A stretch of 57,608 nucleotides of DNA, taken from positions 1 through 57,608 of the forward strand of contig CANHVU010000022.1 of the NCBI GenBank assembly GCA_947464275.1. The letters run 5' to 3'. The translations under genes were made by a program, and so were the position numbers. Below, one piece after another: positions 34,278-41,475 of the stretch. Positions within the stretch are counted from its first letter, which is position 1. Each line of letters begins with the position of its first letter. Under the pieces are notes generated by a model. It had not been told where the DNA came from. It made no database searches and saw nothing but the letters and a program-made list of their open reading frames with translations. The stretch is from Bacteroidota bacterium (GTDB lineage Bacteria; Bacteroidota; Bacteroidia; UKL13-3).

Positions 34278-35495
34278 TTAAACATTCTCTTTTTGAAATA
34301 AAGCAGGAACCGTTTTTAAAATTAAAATAATATCATTCCAAAACGAATAAGTTTTGGCATATTGATTATCTAATTCCATACGTTCTTCTTCACTCATTGG
34401 TCCGCCTTTACCACGTTTAGTAACTTGCCATAAACCAGTAATTCCAGCTGGAGCAATAAAACGTAATGCAAATTGGTCTGTAGTAATTTTTTCGGCTTCA
34501 TACATTGGTAATGGCCTGTTACCTACAATACTCATATCACCTTTCAAAACATTAAACAATTGAGGTAACTCATCAATACTAGTATTACGAATAAATTTAC
34601 CTATTTTGGTTATACGAGGATCATTTTCAATTTTGATGAAAGTTGAACCTTGTTTGCTCTTATTATTTTCTAAGTAAGATTTTTCACAAATTTGCTCACC
34701 ATCCATATAAAGAGGAGATTTACAACTTGTATTATTTTTCTTACAATCTTCACATAAATAATTTTTTAAATCAAATTCACTCGACTTTGTTTCAATAACA
34801 GTTTCTTTTTTAGGTTCTGCATTTGCATATTGATTTAAATGTTTTAAGTCTTTTAGCATATTGTCAGCACCTTGACGCATACTTCTAAATTTATAAAATT
34901 TAAAAACATTGTAACCAGTTCCTACACGTTTACTGTAGTAAAAAACAGGACCTTTACTTTCAATACGGATTAATATAGCTACAATTAAAAAAACGGGTGA
35001 TAACAATAACAATGCTAAACCTGAAACGAAAATATCGAACAATCGTTTCATGAAAGGCATTGAATAATCAGCAAAATCGTTCTTTTTATTTTTTATGGTG
35101 TGATGATATCTTGGTGGATTTGCAATGATATAATTAGCTCTCAATAAAAATTCTTCCTTATTGATTGGTAAATCAAAAATATCGGCAAAATGTTCATAAA
35201 GAGCTACATGTTTATTGCTGTCATTAATCCTATCAACAATAAGAAAAAATGGTACATTGGCTGTTTTTGGAATATTCTTACAGTTTTTCCTTAAGGTTAT
35301 ACCATTTACCCCTAGTAAATCAAACCCACTAACTATCAGTTTTACGGGTGGGTTTTTATTTGTCCATTGAATAAATTGAAAAGCATTTTCAAAACAGTAG
35401 ATTTCAAAATATTCCTTAAACATACTGGAAAATTCCACCACAAATGATGCATCATCCAATATTAAGGCAACATGAGGCTTATTTGAACTAATCAT
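34278..35495 (-). CDS. Pseudo-receiver / undecaprenyl-phosphate sugar transferase fusion
   Basis: 405 residues. Residues about 8-125 fold like a response-regulator receiver: DD pair at 14-15 after VALIL, then the beta3 segment VKLIVSGFDLLGVNG, where the phospho-Asp position is G57. The usual Lys is L109 in DIFDLPIN (the Pro is kept), so it cannot be phosphorylated conventionally. Residues about 146-400 are a bacterial sugar transferase (PF02397): MKRLFDIF, a membrane helix (155-177), ESKGPVFY, FKFYKFRSM (198-206), IDELPQLFNVLKGDMSIVGNRPLP (307-330) and PAGITGLWQV. Such enzymes load a sugar phosphate onto undecaprenyl phosphate to start polysaccharide synthesis. A Cys-containing insertion (C248, C251, C258, C270) lies between the motifs. 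Last gene of an operon with two response regulators. Confidence 0.88.
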   Translation of the reverse strand: MISSNKPHVALILDDASFVVEFSSMFKEYFEIYCFENAFQFIQWTNKNPPVKLIVSGFDLLGVNGITLRKNCKNIPKTANVPFFLIVDRINDSNKHVALYEHFADIFDLPINKEEFLLRANYIIANPPRYHHTIKNKKNDFADYSMPFMKRLFDIFVSGLALLLLSPVFLIVAILIRIESKGPVFYYSKRVGTGYNVFKFYKFRSMRQGADNMLKDLKHLNQYANAEPKKETVIETKSSEFDLKNYLCEDCKKNNTSCKSPLYMDGEQICEKSYLENNKSKQGSTFIKIENDPRITKIGKFIRNTSIDELPQLFNVLKGDMSIVGNRPLPMYEAEKITTDQFALRFIAPAGITGLWQVTKRGKGGPMSEEERMELDNQYAKTYSFWNDIILILKTVPALFQKENV

Positions 35496-35504
35496 AATAT
35501 TTGC

Positions 35505-35888
35505 TTATATCTTTTTAATTCTACGTAAAATATTCACAATACGTGCCTCCAACTCTTCTGGATTAAATGGTTTTACCAAGTAATCATCAGCACCAGCTTT
35601 TAAGCATTTAATTTTATCGGCACTTCCTTCATTTCCGCTTAGCATGATAAGTGGAATATCTTTAAAAAAACCACTGTTTCTAATTTGAGCTATAAACTCC
35701 ATTCCATTCATATCTGGCATATTTACATCGGCAATGATTACATCAGGCAATTGTCCTTGCTGCATCCATTCAAGTGCTGATATTCCGTCAGTTTTTGAAA
35801 CAACATTAAATGTTTTACCAAAATAAAAATCTAAAATTTTTAAAATACTTAGTTCATCATCAAGTGCAAGTAGGGTTTTCTTATTCAT
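35505..35888 (-). CDS. Single-domain (CheY-like) response regulator
   Basis: 127 residues, a free receiver with every catalytic residue: acidic pair D10-D11, phospho-acceptor D54 in VIIADVNMPDMNG, S84 in IMLSGNE and K106 in YLVKPF. No output domain. It would be phosphorylated by a histidine kinase or phosphotransferase not in this window. It starts 4 nt after the sigma-54 activator and ends 9 nt before the sugar transferase, so the three are one operon. The intact receiver next to a degenerate receiver suggests it may act on that fusion protein, which is inference. Confidence 0.92.
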   Translation of the reverse strand: MNKKTLLALDDELSILKILDFYFGKTFNVVSKTDGISALEWMQQGQLPDVIIADVNMPDMNGMEFIAQIRNSGFFKDIPLIMLSGNEGSADKIKCLKAGADDYLVKPFNPEELEARIVNILRRIKKI

Positions 35889-35892
35889 AGGA

Positions 35893-37263
35893 TTATTTTT
35901 TATTTTTATCGAAAGATTCAGACTTTAACATTCTGTAAATTGTAGACTTGCCAATATTTAGTTTTTTGGCAACGGTAATTACATTGTTATCGTATTTTTC
36001 AAGGTAATTTTTAATAATTAAATTATTGTAATCGTCTAAACTCATTTCTTGAATGAGCATGTTATTGATTGATTTTTCAGAGCTAAATGTTAAATCTGTT
36101 TCTTGTATAACTCCATCATTACACATTACACAAGCTATTTCAACAATAGCTTTTAGTTCTCTGATATTTCCTGGAAAATGATAATTAAATAACTTTTTTT
36201 GAGCTTCTGTACTGAGTGTAATTTTCTTTATTTTATTTTCTTTACAGTAGTCATCAATAAAGTGTTTACAAAGTAAAATAATATCGTTTCCTCTTTCATT
36301 TAGTGGTGGTAAGGCTATTTGTAGACCTAATAAACGGTAATATAAATCTTCTCTAAATCGTCCTTCTTTAACCTCATTAGCAAGGTTTCTATGTGTGGCT
36401 ACAATTACTCTTACATCTAGTGGGATACTTTGGTTTCCACCAACACGAGTAACTTCTTTTTCTTGTAGAACACGTAAAAGTTTGGCTTGCATGGTAATAT
36501 CCATTTCACCAATTTCATCTAAAAATATTGTTCCTTTATTGGCTTGTTCAAACTTACCAATTCTACGTGAATCAGCACCAGTAAAAGCTCCTTTTTCATG
36601 TCCAAATAGTTCAGATTCTATTAAGTCTTTTGGAATGGCAGCTACATTTACAGTTACTAAAGGCATTTTTTTTCTTTCACTGTGGTAATGAATAGCCTTA
36701 GCCACCAATTCTTTTCCGGTTCCAGTTTCACCTGTTATGCTTACCACAATTTTACTTGCTGATGCTTTTTCAATTAATGCAAAGCACTTTTTTATTGCAT
36801 CTGAATTCCCAATAATTGTGTTGCTAAAATCATATTTTTTTGCAACTTCCTCGCGCAATGATACAATCTCCTCTTTTAATGAAGCATTGGAACGTGCGTT
36901 TTGAATGGTGTTTAAAAGGCGATGTTTAGTGTCTTCATCTTTTAAAATATAATCGAAAACACCAAGTTTTAATAATTGAACAGCAGTTTGTACATCTTCT
37001 TGCCCTGAAATGACTATAATTTGGACATCTGGTAGTTGATCTTTTATTTTTCTAATTAATTCATCTCCTTTAATGTCTGGCAAGGAATAATCAACAGTAA
37101 TTAAATCTGGTTTTTTATGAAGATTTGATAAAATATCCTTTGAGTTAAAAAATGACTCTACCAAATATTCTGGATTCAATGATACTGTGTATTGTAAAAA
37201 ATTATTGTACCACTTGTCATCTTCTACAATAAAAACTTTATATGAGTCACTTTTATATGGCAT
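35893..37263 (-). CDS. Sigma-54-dependent response regulator (NtrC family)
   Basis: 456 residues from the ATG at 37263 (another ATG at 37272 adds three). A receiver at the N-terminus carries IVEDD, phospho-acceptor D58 in LITVDYSLPDIKG and K108. A central AAA+ domain has Walker A GETGTGKE (178-185), the sigma-54 contact loop GAFTGA (225-230), Walker B TIFLDEIGE and the RFREDLYYRL arginine region. A Fis-type helix-turn-helix closes it (about 425-447: NVITVAKKLNIGKSTIYRMLK). It activates RpoN-dependent promoters after phosphorylation. It is first in the operon with the CheY-like gene and the sugar transferase. Its targets are unknown. Confidence 0.94.
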   Translation of the reverse strand: MPYKSDSYKVFIVEDDKWYNNFLQYTVSLNPEYLVESFFNSKDILSNLHKKPDLITVDYSLPDIKGDELIRKIKDQLPDVQIIVISGQEDVQTAVQLLKLGVFDYILKDEDTKHRLLNTIQNARSNASLKEEIVSLREEVAKKYDFSNTIIGNSDAIKKCFALIEKASASKIVVSITGETGTGKELVAKAIHYHSERKKMPLVTVNVAAIPKDLIESELFGHEKGAFTGADSRRIGKFEQANKGTIFLDEIGEMDITMQAKLLRVLQEKEVTRVGGNQSIPLDVRVIVATHRNLANEVKEGRFREDLYYRLLGLQIALPPLNERGNDIILLCKHFIDDYCKENKIKKITLSTEAQKKLFNYHFPGNIRELKAIVEIACVMCNDGVIQETDLTFSSEKSINNMLIQEMSLDDYNNLIIKNYLEKYDNNVITVAKKLNIGKSTIYRMLKSESFDKNKK

Positions 37264-37297
37264 GTGTTGCAATTTAATTAAAATTATTAATTTGAAA

Positions 37298-37305
37298 CAA
37301 AGTTA
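37298..37305 (-). promoter_or_regulatory. Candidate -7 box TAACTTTG of the regulator operon
   Basis: The minus strand reads TAACTTTG, a TAnnTTTG match, about 35 nt before the sigma-54 activator start. No clear -33 TTG, and no sigma-54-type site seen here. Confidence 0.4.
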
Positions 37306-37416
37306 CAAAATGGGAAAAATATTACTTGAGTTATATTTTTTAGTTATTCACATTGTAAAAGGATTGTATTTTTTTGTAAAAAAGGTAAGTTTTTTATTCA
37401 ATATGGTCAAAATCAA

Positions 37417-38151
37417 TCACGTGTCGGAAAAGCGTTTTTTAAATATTTGTATCATTTCTGATTTCGTATTTTCGGTAAATTTTGAATTGTAAATAAGTTT
37501 GTACTCTTTGCCCATTTCTATGCTATCGTATAATTTGGCTATTACATTTCTACTGTAAAAAATAGCAATCAATTCATTTTTATAAAATACAATTAGTATG
37601 CGGGGTTCTTTTTTTTGCAGCACAAAATTAGGTTCATAAATGATATAGGATTGGTATTTTTGTCCTGTATCTTGCGCTTCGTATTTAAACTTTTGGAGGT
37701 GGGTTGCAAATGTATCAAGTTGCGCATTTTGTTTAGCTACAGCCAAAATTTTGTTTAAATCTGTTTCGGGTACAGAGCTTGGATTAATGCATGCTTGCGA
37801 AATAATTCCACTTAAATCAAAAACGTAAGCAGTATCAAGTTCTGCTATAAACTTATAAGGAGTAAAATCTTGTAACGCTATTCCAATAATTTTTCCAGAT
37901 TCATTGTAAAGTTTGGCTTTGGCTAAAATTTGTTGGTCATCGTATACATTGGCTTTTTTTACCCATACACGCATTAGTATTTGCTGAAAATTAGCATCAA
38001 TTGGCTTACAATCAAACCAAGTATTGCCATAAAGTTGGTATAAATCTTTACCATTTTTGGTTTCTTTAACTGAGCAATAGCCATAAGTTATTTCGGCATT
38101 GGTTGTTAAGCAAAAGGCTAATAAAACAAAAACGCAGCTACACCTAAGCAT
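37417..38151 (-). CDS. Secreted protein of unknown function
   Basis: 244 residues from the ATG at 38151, which yields a signal peptide (MLRCSCVFVLLAFCLTTNA, cut before EITYGYC). The frame extends upstream into the DedA gene and that part is not used. The mature part is mixed alpha/beta with ITYGYCSVKETKNGKDLYQLYGNTWFDCKPI near the start and no cofactor or catalytic motif that I recognise. Probably periplasmic. It follows dedA by about 40 nt on the same strand, so it may be its downstream operon partner. Family unknown. Confidence 0.6.
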   Translation of the reverse strand: MLRCSCVFVLLAFCLTTNAEITYGYCSVKETKNGKDLYQLYGNTWFDCKPIDANFQQILMRVWVKKANVYDDQQILAKAKLYNESGKIIGIALQDFTPYKFIAELDTAYVFDLSGIISQACINPSSVPETDLNKILAVAKQNAQLDTFATHLQKFKYEAQDTGQKYQSYIIYEPNFVLQKKEPRILIVFYKNELIAIFYSRNVIAKLYDSIEMGKEYKLIYNSKFTENTKSEMIQIFKKRFSDT

Positions 38152-38191
38152 AGCTACGTTTTTACATAAATTAAAAATCAATCTATATGAA

Positions 38192-38848
38192 TTATTTTTT
38201 TGCTGCAAGTTGACTTTTAATTACACCTATAATAACAGGAAGTACCGAAGCGAAAACAATGCCAAGAACTATTTTTTCAAAGTTTTTTTGAACCCAAGGT
38301 ATATTTCCTAAAAAATATCCTGCTAAAGTTATAACACTAACCCAAAGTACTGCACCAATTACACAAAAAGTGATGTAACGACTGTATTTCATGCTACCAA
38401 CACCAGCTACAAATGGAGCAAATGTGCGTACAATTGGAACAAAACGCGCCACAATGATGGCCATAGAACCATGTTTTTCATAGAACGATTCAGTTTTTTG
38501 TATATACTCTTTTTTAATAGTGAAAATACCGAAAAGTTTTGCCCCTTCGCCTTTTTTAGCTAAAAATTTGCCAATAAAATAATTGGTATTATCGCCCATC
38601 AATGCAGCTGCAATAAGTAAAATTATAATCAAAACTACATTTAAATTATTGGTAGGATTACCAGCTAAAACTCCTGCAGTAAATAATAATGAATCGCCTG
38701 GTAATAAAGGTAAAACCACTAAACCTGTTTCGCAAAACACAATTAAAAATAGCAAACCATATATAAGGCTTCCATTTTCCGATACAAATAATTCTAAAAA
38801 CCCTTTGGTATTGGTTAGAAGTTCTTTAAAAATTTCAAGTATTTCCAT
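38192..38848 (-). CDS. DedA family (VTT domain) membrane protein
   Basis: 218 residues with about 4-5 membrane segments. DedA motifs: the LIYGLLFLIVFCETGLVVLPLLPGDSLLF re-entrant region near 28-56, GDNTNYFIGKFL, then the signature FYEKHGSMAIIVARFVPIVRTFAPFVAGVGSM with its G-x-x-x-V/I-x-x-x-R-F-x-P-x-x-R pattern. DedA proteins are inner-membrane flippase-like transporters implicated in undecaprenyl phosphate and phospholipid recycling and in membrane potential. It is about 340 nt from the start of clpP on the other strand counting regulatory sequence, and is followed by the unknown secreted gene. Confidence 0.92.
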   Translation of the reverse strand: MEILEIFKELLTNTKGFLELFVSENGSLIYGLLFLIVFCETGLVVLPLLPGDSLLFTAGVLAGNPTNNLNVVLIIILLIAAALMGDNTNYFIGKFLAKKGEGAKLFGIFTIKKEYIQKTESFYEKHGSMAIIVARFVPIVRTFAPFVAGVGSMKYSRYITFCVIGAVLWVSVITLAGYFLGNIPWVQKNFEKIVLGIVFASVLPVIIGVIKSQLAAKK

Positions 38849-38985
38849 GCCGCAATTTTATAACTTATCATCAATTTAGCTGCATTAATATTTTGTTTTT
38901 TTCCACTTATAAAAACAATTTGTATAAAATATACTTTAAAGTTTTAATTCACATAAAGATTAGCCTTTTTGTCAGCAAAAATAAA

Positions 38986-39000
38986 TGGCACTTTGCTTGA
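38986..39000 (+). promoter_or_regulatory. Near-consensus sigma-54-like site before clpP
   Basis: TGGCAC-TTTGC-TTGA matches TGGCAC-N5-TTGC except for A in place of C in the -12 GC. It overlaps the -33 TTG of the sigma-A-type promoter. It may be chance. Confidence 0.2.
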
Positions 39001-39026
39001 CAATATTAAACATCAATATATATTTG
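38997..39026 (+). promoter_or_regulatory. Promoter of clpP
   Basis: TTG at 38997-38999, 19 nt, TATATTTG at 39019-39026: a full match to the Bacteroidota pattern, 28 nt before the ATG. Confidence 0.7.
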
Positions 39027-39054
39027 ACCAAAAACAAAAATTAATTTATAACAC

Positions 39055-39753
39055 ATGGATGTAGGAAAAGAATTTAGAAAATATGCCATAAAACACCAAG
39101 GCATTAGCAGTTTAAAAGTAGATGCTTACATGGAAAGTATTCCGCATGGTATGCAAAACATGACTAGAACTGTAATTGAAGAACGCCCTATGAACTTTAG
39201 AGAAATTGATGTTTTCTCGCGTTTAATGGCCGACAGAATTTTATTTTTAGGAACCGCAATTGACGATTATATAGCCAATATTGTTCAAGCACAATTATTG
39301 TTCTTAGAATCGATGGATGCAAGAAGAGATATTCAAATGTATATCAATAGTCCAGGTGGTTCTGTATACGCAGGTTTAGGTATTTATGATACCATGCAAT
39401 GGATTCAACCTGATGTAGCAACAATTTGTACAGGTTTAGCTGCTTCAATGGGAGCTGTATTGCAATGTGCTGGAGCAAAAGGTAAACGTACTGCTTTGCG
39501 TCATGCGCGTATTATGATTCACCAGCCATTGGGTGGTGCACAAGGACAAGCTAGTGATATTGAAATTACAGCTCGTGAAATTCAAAAATTAAAAAAAGAA
39601 TTATACGAAATCATTTCACACCACAGCGGTCAGCCATTTGAAAAAGTTGAAGCTGATAGCGACCGCGATTACTGGATGATTGCTGAAGAAGCAAAAGCTT
39701 ACGGTATGCTTGACGATGTATTAATTAAACCTAAAAAAGAAGAAACTAAATAA
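39055..39753 (+). CDS. clpP: ATP-dependent Clp protease proteolytic subunit
   Basis: 232 residues. The catalytic triad is S131 in [14 protein letters not shown]156 in [10 protein letters not shown] and D205 in DSDRDYWM. Also present are the [23 protein letters not shown] dimer helix region and the oxyanion-loop [18 protein letters not shown]. It forms the tetradecameric barrel that degrades substrates unfolded by ClpX or ClpA/C. The first 40 residues (to about NMTRTV) are a leader longer than the E. coli propeptide, as usual in Bacteroidota. clpX does not follow; the next gene is a photolyase-family gene 200 nt away. Confidence 0.97.
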   Translation: MDVGKEFRKYAIKHQGISSLKVDAYMESIPHGMQNMTRTVIEERPMNFREIDVFSRLMADRILFLGTAIDDYIANIVQAQLLFLESMDARRDIQMYINSPGGSVYAGLGIYDTMQWIQPDVATICTGLAASMGAVLQCAGAKGKRTALRHARIMIHQPLGGAQGQASDIEITAREIQKLKKELYEIISHHSGQPFEKVEADSDRDYWMIAEEAKAYGMLDDVLIKPKKEETK

Positions 39754-39823
39754 ATCTTTGATTTGTGATTTTTGAACTTTGAAATGGATTCCGTTTGGAG
39801 CTCTTACCAAATGAAAAAGTGGA

Positions 39824-39839
39824 TTGGTGAGGACACCAA
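39824..39839. repeat. Short hairpin TTGGTG-AGGA-CACCAA
   Basis: A perfect 6-bp stem with a 4-nt loop in the clpP-cryptochrome spacer. It resembles hairpins scattered between genes in Bacteroidota. It has no T-run, so it is not a terminator. Confidence 0.5.
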
Positions 39840-39885
39840 CCATGGACAAAAGAAGTTAAATTGTTAGTTAATAGCAAAAATACCT

Positions 39886-39925
39886 AAAGCCAATAATTCA
39901 AATTTTTTGAGTTATTGGCTTTTTT
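39886..39925 (+). terminator. Terminator after clpP
   Basis: AAAGCCAATAA pairs with TTATTGGCTTT around an AT-rich loop, followed by five more Ts. It lies 130 nt after the clpP stop. Confidence 0.8.
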
Positions 39926-39965
39926 GTTAAAAACATTTTGGCTGTTTTTCTTGTATTTAATTTAC

Positions 39966-41378
39966 ATGGAAAATAATGTATTGGTATGGTTTAGAAATGA
40001 TTTGCGCTTACACGATAATGAAGCATTATTCAATGCAATCAATACCCAAAAGCCAGTTTTGGCTATTTATGTATTTGACGAAAATCAATATAAAAACACG
40101 CATTTAGGTTTTCCAAAAACTGGAAGCTTCAGAGCACAATTTATTATTGAATCAGTTCAAAATTTAAAAGAAAACCTTAAAAATATTGGAATAGAGTTGC
40201 TTGTTAAAAAAGGTAACTCTGTTGAAATAATTACCAATATTTGTAATGAGTTTAATATTACAGAAATTCACTATCAGCTGGAAAATACTGATGAAGAAAT
40301 TCTTGTTGAAAAGAATTTGTTAAAAACATTAAATCCTTCCATTCTGTTAAAAGGTATTTGGGGTAAAACACTTATCCATATCAACGATATTCCGTTTAGC
40401 ATTAATCAATTGCCAGAACTTTTTACCAATTTTAGAAAAAAAGTTGAAGCACAAAGCGAAGTGAAAAAACTGTTTAGTAATTTTATAATTAACAATAAAT
40501 TAGTTTTTGAAAATAAAACGCAAATACCAACCATTGGTGATTTAGGCTTACCAGAAGTAACCTTTAATACTAAAGCCGCTATTCAATTCAAAGGTGGAGA
40601 AACCGAAGCACTAAACCGATTGAACCACTACTTTTTTGAAACCAAGAGTCTAGCCACTTATAAAATTACACGAAATGAAATGTTAGGTGCTAACTACAGT
40701 AGTAAATTTTCGGCTTGGTTAGCTTTGGGATGCATTAGTCCAAGGTATGTTTACCATCAAATAAAATTATTCGAAAATAAAATTGAAGCCAATGATTCTA
40801 CTTATTGGTTATTTTTTGAACTACTGTGGCGAGATTATTTTCAGTTTATAGCCGTAAAACATGGTAACAATTTATTTAAATTAAATGGTTTAAATAATTC
40901 AAAAATAACTTGGAATAACAATGAAACAGACTTTGAAAAATGGAAATCAGGACAAACTGGCTATCCTTTGATTGATGCCAATGTGCAAGAATTAATTCAA
41001 ACTGGTTTTATGAGCAATAGAGGAAGGCAAAATGTGGCTAGTTTTTTAACCAAAAATTTAGGTGTTAATTGGCTTTGGGGAGCTAAATGGTTTGAAAGTT
41101 TATTAATTGATTATGATGCTGCCAGCAATTATGGAAATTGGGCTTACCAAGCGGGTGTAGGAAATGATGGGCGTCAGTCTCGGTATTTTAACACAGAAAA
41201 GCAAAGTTTAGATTACGATTCAAAAGGTAATTATGTAAGGCATTGGCTAAATGGCTTAAAAACCTTACCAGGTTCAAAAGCTTTATTTCCCTATAAACTC
41301 TCTGTTGAGGAGCAAACTCAATATAAATTCAACATTCATGAAGATTATTATGAACCAATGGTTGATTTAATCTATTAA
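39966..41378 (+). CDS. Cryptochrome DASH / photolyase family protein
   Basis: 470 residues from the ATG at 39966; the frame continues upstream to 39915 but the family starts at ENNVLVWFRNDLRLHDNEAL. The N-terminal photolyase alpha/beta domain (about 1-135) is followed by the FAD-binding helical domain: TYKITRNEMLGANYSSKFSAWLALGCISPRYVYHQI, YWLFFELLWRDYFQF, TGYPLIDANVQELIQTGFMSNRGRQNVASFL, and WESLLIDYDAASNYGNWAYQ-like motifs, GVGNDGRQSRYFN. The N-R-x-x-L-G-x-N-Y-S-S-K-F motif and the lack of a bacterial class I MTHF signature indicate the DASH subgroup, which repairs CPDs in single-stranded DNA. It follows the clpP terminator. Confidence 0.93.
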   Translation: MENNVLVWFRNDLRLHDNEALFNAINTQKPVLAIYVFDENQYKNTHLGFPKTGSFRAQFIIESVQNLKENLKNIGIELLVKKGNSVEIITNICNEFNITEIHYQLENTDEEILVEKNLLKTLNPSILLKGIWGKTLIHINDIPFSINQLPELFTNFRKKVEAQSEVKKLFSNFIINNKLVFENKTQIPTIGDLGLPEVTFNTKAAIQFKGGETEALNRLNHYFFETKSLATYKITRNEMLGANYSSKFSAWLALGCISPRYVYHQIKLFENKIEANDSTYWLFFELLWRDYFQFIAVKHGNNLFKLNGLNNSKITWNNNETDFEKWKSGQTGYPLIDANVQELIQTGFMSNRGRQNVASFLTKNLGVNWLWGAKWFESLLIDYDAASNYGNWAYQAGVGNDGRQSRYFNTEKQSLDYDSKGNYVRHWLNGLKTLPGSKALFPYKLSVEEQTQYKFNIHEDYYEPMVDLIY

Positions 41379-41475
41379 AACGAACCAAAATTTATTTGAA
41401 GTAAAAATAATCCATATTTTTTACCATTTAAAATATTAAGTTGTTTTTTATGTATTAGCTTGCTTATTTGCAAAC

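Noticed and set aside
34278-35495. Functional phosphorylatable receiver in the sugar transferase
   Set aside because: Gly replaces the phospho-Asp (57) and Leu replaces the Lys (109), so it is called a pseudo-receiver.
35893-37263. PorX, the T9SS response regulator
   Set aside because: PorX has a PglZ-like output domain; this protein has an AAA+ sigma-54 domain with GAFTGA and a Fis helix-turn-helix.
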